The position numbers and the translations under genes are program-made. Shown here one piece after another: positions 8,906 to 17,569 of a DNA stretch of 64,000 nt; the first letter of the stretch is position 1; each line of letters opens with the position of its first letter. The stretch lies in contig NZ_JACAWV010000016.1 in NCBI RefSeq assembly GCF_013390595.1, forward strand, positions 81,372 through 145,371, written 5' to 3'. The notes below the pieces were generated by a model. The model worked only from the letters and a program-made list of their open reading frames with translations. It was not told the origin of the DNA and did no database searches. Origin of the DNA: Rhizobium sp. RM. GTDB taxonomy: Bacteria; Pseudomonadota; Alphaproteobacteria; Rhizobiales; Rhizobiaceae.

Positions 8906-11236
8906 CTAGAATTGCTTGGGAAGGGAGAGCTTGAAACGCTCGTCGTCGACATCGCTGAAGTAGATGTCTGTCGAAAAACCCTGATCGTCGATGAAGCTGA
9001 AAATCCGCTTCGGTTCGTTCAGGCTGTAGGGCACGAGAAGGGTGACCAGGCGATGCCGGGTTGAGGCCGGGACAGTCGCGCAGACGTGATGATGGATATC
9101 GAGACCCTCGAATTCCTTCGGGTCGATCTCGGGAAATCCTTCAATGGCTGTGATTTGCGGTGTGCCTGCCGACGAGAAGACGAACTGACCGTAGAAACCC
9201 GCTTTCTTGCCGGTGTATCGAAAACTCGATCGACCGGTCTGCGGCGCCCCGAGTGTATGGCAGAGCCATTGCAGTTCCTGGGGTTCTTCGCATTCAACCT
9301 CATCAACAAACACGAAATAGCTGTCGTTGACGAAGTGGATTTCGCGTTCTGCCTTGCGGACCAGCGGATTTCCAACCTGATAGGCGGCCGTTGCATCGCC
9401 AAGGATGCGAACATGACCGGGCTTTTCTTCCACGGATACAATACGACCCGCGGCCCGCCGTGCCAGCGCCTTGTCTTTCTCCGCATATTGGCCTTTGCCA
9501 CCAATCAGCACCGCATTTTTCGAGCGTGTCTGCCGGCGCCAGTTCAGGTGCATCTGTGAATTGAAGGCGACATAATAGCCCGACTGTATCGCAAGGTCTT
9601 CGCCATAGGCATAAAGCGCAAAGGCATTCTGATCGCCATGGCTGTGGCTGAGCGATCCATACGGGCTCGATTTGAAGACGAACTGCAGATGCCGGTCCGG
9701 GTCTTCCATATGTTTCTGGATGGTTACCCAGCCGATATCGTCAAACACCGCAAGTGCTGGCAGGTCAGCCGGCGAGACGGGCTCGACCTGGCGGTAATCA
9801 TGGCGGTAGACCAGATCATCAAAATTCAGATCCCACCAACCGTAATTGTAAAAGGCCATTTCCGTCCCGGCCGCATCTTTTTTGAGGCGATCGAAATACC
9901 ATTGGTAATGACCGTTGCCGGTCACCCCTGCAAACTGCCTCACATTGTAACCCACCTTCAGTCCGGGAAGATCGCCCAGGGTGGAATCGTCACCGAAATT
10001 GGCGCGGCGGGTGCCGGGCGCCTTGGTGTAAAGCGGGAACCGTCCAGTGTTCTGGAAGAATGGCCGCTGGTAGAGGTCGTAACCGATATAGGAGCGGATC
10101 AGGTTGGCGGCTTCGATGAGATAGGCCATACCGGTCATCCAGTAATGTGGCCCTTCGGCCCAGCCGCCATCTGTTCCCGCCCATGGCGAATAAAGCGTAG
10201 CGAGGAACTCAACTGTATAGTCGAGCCATTCGCCGGCTTCGTCGCTTTCCCCAAGCAGAGAAATGCAGGCGGGGGTGAGGACGGCAGACAGCGAACGAAC
10301 GGCGTGGCTGTCATAAGGGAAGACGTGAATGCGTGCATGGGCTGTCACGTGGTCTGCGACTTCACGCGTCCGGCGCAGCAGCACATTTCTGACGGTCTCT
10401 CGTTCGTCTGCGCTCAAATGGTCGTAAAGCCAGTCGTAACCCCAGGCGAGGGCGACAACGACGCGGAACCCTGCCTCGTCGTTATAGGCGCGCGATGTTG
10501 CGCCATTCGGGTTCCAGGCGGCAACGGATAACAGCCAGTCCCGGGCGGTGTCGAGAAGGTCTTCCCGTCCCAACACCCGACCGGCAATCGCCAGATGGCG
10601 GATTGCGTAAATCACTTCCTGGCAATCGATATACATCTGGCGCCACAGCGTCGCGACGCGGATGTTGTTCGGGTAAGGTTGCGGTTCCGGCATGATCGGC
10701 CGGTCGATCCACGGTTTTACCGACTTCTCGAAAAAGTCGGCCCAGCCGCAATGGTCAGGGTCTTTGGCCACGGCGTCGGCGAAGACTTTCAACTGATCGG
10801 GATTGAGCCAGAGCCTCGGATGGGATTTGTGGGCAGCCTCATGACGGGTTGCCCTGCTGGGTACCGGTGTTTTGGGCAGTGCCGCGACGATCTCGAAACT
10901 GCGCACCTTGCTCCAGTTCGAAAGAGGCGCTGCAGCATTCTGGTCCCAGAGGGCATAGGTCCAATGATAGTGACCTTCCGCCAGGGCTTCATCCGGCGTG
11001 AAGAAATTCCACGCGAGGTCTTCGAATATGTGCGTCTTCGCGTCTGAAAATCCGGGATCGGTCGAGATGCGCAGAACGTAGCGTGCGCCATCATCGATAT
11101 CGGGCAGCCAGGAAAAACGCGGCGGGTTCTCGGTGGGCGGTGTTTGCTCGCTCGGCATGTAACCAATGGTCAAGGAACCGGGGCGCGGTTCATCGAGATG
11201 AGCTTGTCTGGCAATCGCCGAGGCAGAGGGACGCAT
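8906..11236 (-). CDS. Exotype alginate lyase, polysaccharide lyase family 15
   Basis: A 776-residue lyase with an N-terminal fibronectin-like or small beta region, a central alpha/alpha barrel (about 130-400) and C-terminal beta-sheet domains of the heparinase II/III type (SLSHSHGDQNAFALYAYG near 540-560). The A. tumefaciens enzyme Atu3025 is, as I recall, also 776 residues with catalytic His311 and Tyr365. Here residue 311 is the His of FPYDSHAVRS and residue 365 is the Tyr of EGPHYWMTG. The reaction is exolytic beta-elimination of alginate oligosaccharides to unsaturated monouronate, which becomes DEH. No signal peptide is visible, so it acts on imported oligomers. It is flanked by the importer and a probable DEH reductase. 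Confidence 0.92.
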   Translation of the reverse strand: MRPSASAIARQAHLDEPRPGSLTIGYMPSEQTPPTENPPRFSWLPDIDDGARYVLRISTDPGFSDAKTHIFEDLAWNFFTPDEALAEGHYHWTYALWDQNAAAPLSNWSKVRSFEIVAALPKTPVPSRATRHEAAHKSHPRLWLNPDQLKVFADAVAKDPDHCGWADFFEKSVKPWIDRPIMPEPQPYPNNIRVATLWRQMYIDCQEVIYAIRHLAIAGRVLGREDLLDTARDWLLSVAAWNPNGATSRAYNDEAGFRVVVALAWGYDWLYDHLSADERETVRNVLLRRTREVADHVTAHARIHVFPYDSHAVRSLSAVLTPACISLLGESDEAGEWLDYTVEFLATLYSPWAGTDGGWAEGPHYWMTGMAYLIEAANLIRSYIGYDLYQRPFFQNTGRFPLYTKAPGTRRANFGDDSTLGDLPGLKVGYNVRQFAGVTGNGHYQWYFDRLKKDAAGTEMAFYNYGWWDLNFDDLVYRHDYRQVEPVSPADLPALAVFDDIGWVTIQKHMEDPDRHLQFVFKSSPYGSLSHSHGDQNAFALYAYGEDLAIQSGYYVAFNSQMHLNWRRQTRSKNAVLIGGKGQYAEKDKALARRAAGRIVSVEEKPGHVRILGDATAAYQVGNPLVRKAEREIHFVNDSYFVFVDEVECEEPQELQWLCHTLGAPQTGRSSFRYTGKKAGFYGQFVFSSAGTPQITAIEGFPEIDPKEFEGLDIHHHVCATVPASTRHRLVTLLVPYSLNEPKRIFSFIDDQGFSTDIYFSDVDDERFKLSLPKQF

Positions 11237-11270
11237 TGCGCTCTAACTCCTTAAAAAGCAAAGGGAAAGG

Positions 11271-11292
11271 ATGGCGGCGACAGGGCCGCCAT
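11271..11292 (-). terminator. hairpin between binding-protein and lyase genes
   Basis: A perfect 8-base inverted repeat (ATGGCGGC / GCCGCCAT) with a six-base loop lies directly after the stop of the binding-protein gene on the transcribed strand. It is followed by a pyrimidine-rich but not pure T stretch. It is more likely a stabilising or partial-termination hairpin inside the operon than a full terminator. Confidence 0.5.
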
Positions 11293-11306
11293 CATGATAG
11301 ACAGTG

Positions 11307-12875
11307 TTATTGTGCCGCCTTGTACTGACGGTCGTAGGCCGATTGCATGATCTTGATGACCTCGTCGTAACCGAGCGCTGTCAGCCTCTTTTTGTAGGCA
11401 TCCCAGCCGGTATCGACGTCCTGGGCGCCAAGCACCCATGTCTGCTGCATCTCGGTCATGTAGGTGAGAAGGCTCGGCCAGTAACGGTCGAAGGTGGCCT
11501 TCTCCTCGGCGTTCAAAGACACGCCCATGAACTCGTCCTTGAGGCAATTGCACTTGTCGTAGAGATCGATGCCTTCCAGCGCGATCTTGTTGGTCCACTG
11601 GCGCTCGTATTCGTAGTCCATCCAGTAGCCGCGCGGCACCTGGGCGCCGACGGCCCAAAGCTGGGCGTTCACCGGGTCCTTGTTCTCCAGCACTTCCTTT
11701 TTGAACTGCGGCTTGCCGTCGACCATTTCGAAGGTTTGACCCTCGACGCCGAAATTCGACAGGATGCGGCCTTGCTGCGAGAACCAGAAATCGAAGTACT
11801 TGATCGTTTCGACCGGGTGTTCGTTGGTTGCCGAAATTGCCCAGCCGACGGGCTGAACACGCAGCCGTCGCGCATCCTCGAAGCGTTGACCCGATACGGT
11901 CTTGGGCGGCAGCATGGGCTTCAGCGCGAAACCTTCGATCTTTGGCGACAGGGCGTCGTTATAGGTCGAGGTGCTGGCGAACCAGTCATGCGTCATGCCA
12001 CCGAGATTGTTGCCAAGAAGATATTCACGCGAACGGGCGCCGCGGGTGAAGATCTCCTTGTCGATCAGGCCTTCCTTGTACCACTTGGCAACATTTGAAA
12101 TCCCAATCTTGTAGTTCTCTTCAGCCCAGGGATGGCGGAGCTGTCCGTCATAGACGGCAAAGTCTCCGTAACGCTCGGACCCTGAAACACGGGCGTCCCA
12201 GAGATTGATGAGACGGACCGCATCGATTTCCTCACGGGCAAAATACGGAACTTCATCCTTTTTACCGTTGCCGTTCGGGTCTTTGTCCCTGAACGCCTTG
12301 AGGACCTCGTGGACCTCTTCCGGCGTTTCGGGCTGCTTCAGTCCCAGCTTGTCGAGCCAGTCCTGGCGGATGAACCAGCCGCGCGAATATTTCCCGTCTG
12401 GCACATATGGAATGAAATAGAGTTTGCCGTCCGGTCCGGAAATCGCATTGCGAATGTCCTTGTGGCTATCGAAGAAGGCTTTCAGGTTTGGTGCATGTTC
12501 CTCGATCAGCTCGTCGAGCGGGATGAAGGCTCCTTCAAGACCGTAGCGGATGAAGTCTTCCTTCAGGCCGCCGGAGGCGTCGCCGCCGACGATATCGGGA
12601 AGATCACCCGAGGCGATCAACAGGTTGAAGGCATCACGACTGCTGGTCGTCGCCAGCGATGCGACGTTGCGGACGTGGATATTGGTGATCTCCGCAGCTT
12701 TCTGCTCCACCGGCCACTTTTCCGAATAGACGTATTTGTCGCGGAAGTGGAAATGGATTGTCAGCTCCAACGGGTCTTCCGATATCTTGCCGGCATCTTG
12801 TGCAAAGGCCGGCAAGGCCATTGTCGCTGCTGTCATCAACGCCAGAAGGGGCGCGCCTTTTCGTAGTTTTCTCAC
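11307..12875 (-). CDS. Periplasmic alginate-oligosaccharide-binding protein, AlgQ-like
   Basis: A 522-residue extracellular solute-binding protein with a signal peptide (MRKLRKG, hydrophobic core, cleavage probably after LPAFA). Residues 199-208, DPNGNGKKDE, reproduce the spacing of the calcium-binding loop of Sphingomonas AlgQ2 (Asp, Asn, Asn, Lys, Asp, Glu). Length also matches the AlgQ/LipO-type long binding proteins. It would capture alginate oligomers in the periplasm and deliver them to the two permeases encoded just upstream. The start is GTG at 12875, five bases after GGAGGAG. A hairpin follows the stop. Confidence 0.85.
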   Translation of the reverse strand: MRKLRKGAPLLALMTAATMALPAFAQDAGKISEDPLELTIHFHFRDKYVYSEKWPVEQKAAEITNIHVRNVASLATTSSRDAFNLLIASGDLPDIVGGDASGGLKEDFIRYGLEGAFIPLDELIEEHAPNLKAFFDSHKDIRNAISGPDGKLYFIPYVPDGKYSRGWFIRQDWLDKLGLKQPETPEEVHEVLKAFRDKDPNGNGKKDEVPYFAREEIDAVRLINLWDARVSGSERYGDFAVYDGQLRHPWAEENYKIGISNVAKWYKEGLIDKEIFTRGARSREYLLGNNLGGMTHDWFASTSTYNDALSPKIEGFALKPMLPPKTVSGQRFEDARRLRVQPVGWAISATNEHPVETIKYFDFWFSQQGRILSNFGVEGQTFEMVDGKPQFKKEVLENKDPVNAQLWAVGAQVPRGYWMDYEYERQWTNKIALEGIDLYDKCNCLKDEFMGVSLNAEEKATFDRYWPSLLTYMTEMQQTWVLGAQDVDTGWDAYKKRLTALGYDEVIKIMQSAYDRQYKAAQ

Positions 12876-12896
12876 AGGTTCTCCTCCCTTGTGCTG

Positions 12897-13778
12897 CTAC
12901 TCTTTGACTCCGCCCAGCAGAATTCCTTTGGTGAAATACTTCTGCGCATAGGGGTAAATGATGAGGACGGGGATGATTGACGCGATCATGATCGCGGATG
13001 TAACGGTCTCGAACGAGTAATGGGCAGTCAGCAGGCTCGAGGCGAATTCATCGTTCGAATTGAGATCGACGACGACGCGTTTCAGATAGACCTGCAGCGG
13101 GATCTTCTCCTCCCCACGCAGCAGGACCATGGCCCAGAAATATCCGTTCCAGCGCGACACGATGCAAAACAGAGCAACGGTAACGATGGCCGGCTTGGAA
13201 AGCGGAATGAACACCTTCCAGAGCAGTTGCAGCTCGCTGGCGCCGTCCATCTTGGCGGCTTCCTCGAAGGATTTTGGGACCGCTTCAAAGAAGTTGCGCA
13301 GCAGGATGACGTTGAAGGCGCTTGCCGCAAAGCCGATGATGATGCCGAAACGGCTGTCCAGCAGGCCAAGATCGCGCATGTTCAGGAAGAACGGGATCAT
13401 GCCGGCGTGGAACCAGAGCGTGAAGGCAATGGCGATGTTGAAGAAGGTGCGGCCGCGCAGACGCTTGCGCGACAGCGCATAGGCGCCGGGGATCATGATC
13501 AGCAGGCTCATGAACGTGCCACCGAATGTGTAGATGAATGTGTTGCCGTAAGCGATCCAGAACATTCTGTCGGAGAGAACGTGCTCATAGGCTGCGAGCG
13601 TCACATCGACCGGCCATAACGTTACCCGGCCTGCAGTTACGGCAGCGCCGGACGAGATTGAAACAGCCGCCACGTAGATAAAGGGATAAAGCGTCGACAG
13701 AACGAACAGTCCGAGAAGAATGGCGTTGGCCCAGCCAAAAATCTTGTCGCCGCGCGAATAGAGATTGAAGTTTTTCAT
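12897..13778 (-). CDS. ABC transporter permease, AlgM2/LplC-like
   Basis: A 293-residue inner-membrane permease with about six transmembrane segments, starting with NAILLGLFVLSTLYPFIYVA. The cytoplasmic EAA loop EEAAKMDGASELQLLWKV contacts the ATPase. Sphingomonas AlgM2 has, as I recall, the same length. It lies between the second permease (ten bases upstream) and the binding protein (21 bases downstream). ATG 13778 has GAGGAG six bases upstream. Together with the 13789-14718 gene product it should form the heterodimeric channel. Confidence 0.85.
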   Translation of the reverse strand: MKNFNLYSRGDKIFGWANAILLGLFVLSTLYPFIYVAAVSISSGAAVTAGRVTLWPVDVTLAAYEHVLSDRMFWIAYGNTFIYTFGGTFMSLLIMIPGAYALSRKRLRGRTFFNIAIAFTLWFHAGMIPFFLNMRDLGLLDSRFGIIIGFAASAFNVILLRNFFEAVPKSFEEAAKMDGASELQLLWKVFIPLSKPAIVTVALFCIVSRWNGYFWAMVLLRGEEKIPLQVYLKRVVVDLNSNDEFASSLLTAHYSFETVTSAIMIASIIPVLIIYPYAQKYFTKGILLGGVKE

Positions 13779-13788
13779 TTTCAGCTCC

Positions 13789-14718
13789 TCACCAAAGCGA
13801 TGTCGACGAGACTCTTCGGCTGATGCGGTTTGCCGAATAGACCAGGACGAAAGCGATCACCGCATTGAACAGGCCGGCAGCCGTGGCCAGGTCGTACTGG
13901 GTGCCCTGCAGGCCGGTGCGGTAGATGAAGGTCGAAACGACGTCTGCCGTCTCGTAGGTGGAAGGGCGATAGAGAAGGATTATGTATTCGAAACCGACCT
14001 CGACCAGGTTGCCGATACGGATAATCAGCATGATGACGATCGTGGGCAGAATGCAGGGCAGCGTGATCCGCCACATCATCTGCCAGCGTGACGCCCCATC
14101 GACCCGTGCGGATTCATATAGGGTTGGGCTGACACCGGCGATTGCTGCCAGATAGACGATCGATTCAAACCCCGATTCCTTCCAGACCGACGAGCCGATG
14201 AACACGGGTCGGAACCATTCGGGTTGAGTGAGGAAGTATATCGGTTCAAGCCCGATGCCCTTCAGCAGAAGATTGACGATGCCGATGGAGGGCGAGAGGA
14301 AGTTGATGACGATGCCTGCAACGATCACCACAGATATGAAGTGGGGAAGGTAAACGATCGTCTGGGCCCAGCGTTTGCCGATTTCGCTCTGAACTTCGTT
14401 GAACATCAGGGCCAGAATGATCGGGACCGGAAATGCGAAGATCAGACCGAGGCCACTGATGGTGATGGTGTTCCAGAAGGCACGGACGAACATGTCGTTC
14501 TGGAAAAGCTCGATGAAGTTGGCAAAGCCGACGAAGGGACTTTTCTCGATGCCACGGAAGATCGAAAAGTCCTGAAAGGCGATGATAAGGCCATACATCG
14601 GTTTGTAGAGAAAGAGCGCAAACCAGATGGCCATGGGTGCAAGCAGCAAATAGAGCTGCCAGTCGCGGCGCACATCTTCCCAGAGATCGTGGAGCGACTC
14701 CTGAAGATACTGTTTCAT
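13789..14718 (-). CDS. ABC transporter permease, AlgM1/LplB-like
   Basis: A 309-residue inner-membrane permease of the LplB type. It has a long N-terminal cytoplasmic stretch (LHDLWEDVRRDWQ), a first membrane segment near residue 23 (LYLLLAPMAIWFALFLY) and the EAA loop YESARVDGASRWQMMWRI. Its start overlaps the ATPase stop by four bases (ATGA), so the two are translationally coupled. It pairs with the AlgM2-like permease for uptake of uronate oligosaccharides. Confidence 0.85.
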   Translation of the reverse strand: MKQYLQESLHDLWEDVRRDWQLYLLLAPMAIWFALFLYKPMYGLIIAFQDFSIFRGIEKSPFVGFANFIELFQNDMFVRAFWNTITISGLGLIFAFPVPIILALMFNEVQSEIGKRWAQTIVYLPHFISVVIVAGIVINFLSPSIGIVNLLLKGIGLEPIYFLTQPEWFRPVFIGSSVWKESGFESIVYLAAIAGVSPTLYESARVDGASRWQMMWRITLPCILPTIVIMLIIRIGNLVEVGFEYIILLYRPSTYETADVVSTFIYRTGLQGTQYDLATAAGLFNAVIAFVLVYSANRISRRVSSTSLW

Positions 14719-15830
14719 GACTTTGCCCCGCTGGTGGTCTTGAGAGACCGGCCGCTCGCGGCGTCGAAGACATGGATGCGTGCCGTATCGATTCCGAGCC
14801 GGGTAACGCCGTTGAGGGCGTGCTCGGCATAAAGCGTCTCTGCCTTGGCGATGAAGGACTGGCCATTGGCCTTGCCGTGCAACAGTGCCTCGGCACCGAG
14901 AGGCTCAACGAGGTCGATGCTGCAATTGAGCATTTCCTGCCCATCGCCGACTTCAACGGACATGATTTCCGGCCTGATGCCGAGTTTCACCGACTGGCCC
15001 GGCGTCGCGTTCCGGGCAAAGGCCTCGGGGATTGTCAGGCTTTGTGCCACGTCACCCGAGATAACGGCCTGTGCGCGGCCATCCTGCTTGTCGATCGTCG
15101 CGTCGAAAAGGTTCATGGGTGGCGAGCCGATGAAGCTGGCCACAAATGTGTTAGCCGGCTCAAGAAAGACTTCCATCGGCGACCCGACCTGCTCGATATT
15201 GCCGCGGTTCATGATGACGATGCGGTCCGCCAGCGTCATCGCTTCGACTTGGTCGTGTGTCACGTAGACGCTGGTCGCCTGCATGCGCTTGTGCAGTTGC
15301 TTGATTTCGGCACGCATGTGGGTGCGCAATTTGGCATCAAGATTGGAGAGGGGCTCATCGAAGAGGAAAATCTTGGGGCGGCGAACGATCGCACGGCCCA
15401 TGGCAACACGTTGGCGTTGGCCACCGGAAAGATCGGCAGGCTTGCGCCCCAGATACTCAGTCAGGCTGAGGATCTGTGCTGCTTCGGCAACGGCCTTGTC
15501 GATCACATCCTTTTTTTCACCCCGGACACGCAGGCCGAAGGCGATGTTTTCGGCGACGTTCAGATGCGGATAGAGCGCATAGTTCTGGAACACCATGGCG
15601 ACATCGCGGTCTTTCGGAGCGATCTTGTTAACGACCCGACCGTCGATGGATACGGTGCCGTCGGAGATATCTTCCAGCCCGGCAAGCATGCGCAGTGTGG
15701 TGGATTTTCCGCATCCCGATGGCCCGACGAGCACAACGAATTCCTGCGGCTGAATGGAAAGATTGATGCCATGGACGACTTCGAGAGCGCCGTAACGCTT
15801 GACGACATCGTTGATTTGAACTGCAGACAT
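14715..15830 (-). CDS. ABC sugar importer ATPase, AlgS/UgpC/MalK-type
   Basis: A 371-residue ATPase with Walker A GPSGCGKST, Q-loop VFQNYALYPHL, signature LSGGQRQRVAMG, Walker B IFLFDEPLSNLDA and H-loop YVTHDQ. A C-terminal TOBE-type regulatory domain follows (about 240-371). This is the MalK/UgpC architecture that powers oligosaccharide importers; AlgS of Sphingomonas is of the same type. ATG 15830 lies eight bases after GAGGAGG. It is the first transport gene after the GntR gene in the minus-strand operon. Confidence 0.88.
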   Translation of the reverse strand: MSAVQINDVVKRYGALEVVHGINLSIQPQEFVVLVGPSGCGKSTTLRMLAGLEDISDGTVSIDGRVVNKIAPKDRDVAMVFQNYALYPHLNVAENIAFGLRVRGEKKDVIDKAVAEAAQILSLTEYLGRKPADLSGGQRQRVAMGRAIVRRPKIFLFDEPLSNLDAKLRTHMRAEIKQLHKRMQATSVYVTHDQVEAMTLADRIVIMNRGNIEQVGSPMEVFLEPANTFVASFIGSPPMNLFDATIDKQDGRAQAVISGDVAQSLTIPEAFARNATPGQSVKLGIRPEIMSVEVGDGQEMLNCSIDLVEPLGAEALLHGKANGQSFIAKAETLYAEHALNGVTRLGIDTARIHVFDAASGRSLKTTSGAKS

Positions 15831-15864
15831 GAAAGGCCCCTCCTCAAAAGCCTTGAATGTTCCG

Positions 15865-16653
15865 TCAGGCGGGGGCCTTGGCTCCTCGTGGCACACGCTT
15901 CCTCGTGACGCGTGTGTTGACCTGCTCGATGAAGGTCCAGATTTTGGGGTTCTTGGAGAGTTCCGCGATCTTGGATTCCAGTGATCCGAGATGACGCTGA
16001 ATGGCTTCGTGTGCCGCCTCGACATTGCCGGATTCGATCGCGTTTACGATCGCTTCGTGCTCCTCGATCACCTTCTCAGTGCGGCGAACTGCAAACACCC
16101 GCTTCAGGTGTCGCATACGGTCCATTTCGCCCTTGGCCTGGTTGACGACGCTCCAGGCGCCGGGCAGCCGGGCTGCGGCAAAGATCGTACGGTGAAACTC
16201 TTCATCCAGCAGGAAGAAGTCGGTGAACTCTTCATCGTCGGCTGCGATGCGCTGCTGAGAAAGACATGTTTTCAGCCGGGCAATGTCTTCAAGCGAATGC
16301 CGCTTGGTTGCCTCGATGACGGCGCCTTCTTCGAGCTTGAATCGGATGAAGCAGGCTTCCATGTAACGCTGCACATCGATCGGCGAAATATAGGTGCCGC
16401 CTTGTGGCACGACGGTAACGAAACCTTCTTCGGCCAGGCGAATGATCGCTTCGCGCACCGGTGTCTTGCTGACATGCAGGAGCGCCGCGATTTCCTTCTC
16501 AGAAAGCGCTCGTCCTGGAAGCAGCTTCACCTCGACAATCAGTTTGCGAAGGAGCGCATGCACCCGGCTGGTCATGTTTCCATCTTCGGGCAAATCGCGT
16601 GGGGTCACGAGATCAGAGAGCGGCAGCGATGGAAATTCGATTGCGTTAGACAT
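15865..16653 (-). CDS. GntR-family regulator with FCD-type ligand domain
   Basis: A 262-residue regulator: winged helix-turn-helix at about 25-90 (LSEKEIAALLHVSKTPVREAI, then GFVTVVPQGGTYISP) followed by an all-helical FCD domain with DEEFHRTIF and EEHEAIVNAIESGN, whose His/Asp/Glu residues usually bind a metal and a carboxylic acid ligand. It is the first gene of the alginate-type operon and is likely its local repressor, sensing a uronate-derived acid. The ATG at 16653 is taken as start; a TTG at 16665 is possible, and neither has a strong ribosome site. Confidence 0.85.
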   Translation of the reverse strand: MSNAIEFPSLPLSDLVTPRDLPEDGNMTSRVHALLRKLIVEVKLLPGRALSEKEIAALLHVSKTPVREAIIRLAEEGFVTVVPQGGTYISPIDVQRYMEACFIRFKLEEGAVIEATKRHSLEDIARLKTCLSQQRIAADDEEFTDFFLLDEEFHRTIFAAARLPGAWSVVNQAKGEMDRMRHLKRVFAVRRTEKVIEEHEAIVNAIESGNVEAAHEAIQRHLGSLESKIAELSKNPKIWTFIEQVNTRVTRKRVPRGAKAPA

Positions 16654-16843
16654 ATCAATTACCAAACTGAGATATCAGAATAGAACTTGACATATCTGTT
16701 GTTTTTTTGAGAGTCAAGCGCATCACGGCAGCTGCGTGAGTGATTTCCATGGAAGATCATTCTGACCGGTGCTGATTTTGGCCTCAGCCTGGAGGGCAGA
16801 GACCGCGAAGTTGCATGCGTAAAACACACATCGAGGAGGAACG

Positions 16844-17554
16844 ATGAAATCCGAAACCCGTGACAAGCTGATGGGTGTATCCGTCGCCACGCTCTGCTCG
16901 GCGCTCTACAAGCGCGGACTGAAAAACCAGACGATCCAGGACGTTCGGCCGGTGCGGCCGAAGGGCCGCAACATGGTCGGCCCCGCCTTCACCTTGCGCT
17001 ATATGCCGGCGCGGGAGGATCGCAATCCGATGACGGTGTTCCGTGATCCGAAACACCCGCAACGCCATGCGATCGAAACCTGCCCGGAAGGCCATGTGCT
17101 GGTCATGGATAGCCGCAAGGATGCCCGTGCGGCTTCAGCCGGCGATATTCTCATTACCCGCCTGATGGTGCGCGGTGGGGCAGGGGTGGTCACCGATGGT
17201 GGTTTTCGTGATGCCATGACGATCGGCGAACTGGATATACCCGCCTATCATCACCGGCCATCCAGCCCGACCAATCTGACGCTGCATGAAGCGATCGATA
17301 TCAACGTGCCGATCGGCTGCGGCGATGTTGCGGTGTTTCCGGGCGATATCATGGTGGGCGACGACGACAGCGTGATCGTCATTCCGGCGGAAATCGCCGA
17401 CGAGATTGCCGATGAAGCGGTCGACATGACAGCCTATGAGGATTTCGTCGTCGAAAGGGTCAAGGAAGGGCACACCATCATCGGGCTCTATCCGGCGACG
17501 GAGGAGAACAATCTCGCGCTCTTTGCCAAATGGCGGGAAGCAAACGGGCGGTGA
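16844..17554 (+). CDS. RraA/HMG-aldolase-family protein
   Basis: A 236-residue protein of the RraA-like superfamily. The hallmark is VVTDGGFRD with R122 and D123, after a GPAFTLRY segment. Class II HMG/CHA aldolases use this Arg-Asp pair with a divalent metal to cleave 4-hydroxy-4-methyl-2-oxoglutarate and similar acids; true RraA proteins inhibit RNase E. In a catabolic setting the aldolase or a related decarboxylase/dehydratase role is more likely. GAGGAGG stands just ahead of the ATG. It diverges from the alginate operon over 190 bases and may share its regulation. Confidence 0.75.
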   Translation: MKSETRDKLMGVSVATLCSALYKRGLKNQTIQDVRPVRPKGRNMVGPAFTLRYMPAREDRNPMTVFRDPKHPQRHAIETCPEGHVLVMDSRKDARAASAGDILITRLMVRGGAGVVTDGGFRDAMTIGELDIPAYHHRPSSPTNLTLHEAIDINVPIGCGDVAVFPGDIMVGDDDSVIVIPAEIADEIADEAVDMTAYEDFVVERVKEGHTIIGLYPATEENNLALFAKWREANGR

Positions 17555-17569
17555 GCTGTCATTGGCCGC

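Noticed and set aside
14772..15908. Open frame of 378 codons antisense to the AlgS-like ATPase
   Set aside because: The opposite strand encodes every Walker and signature motif, and this frame resembles no protein family.
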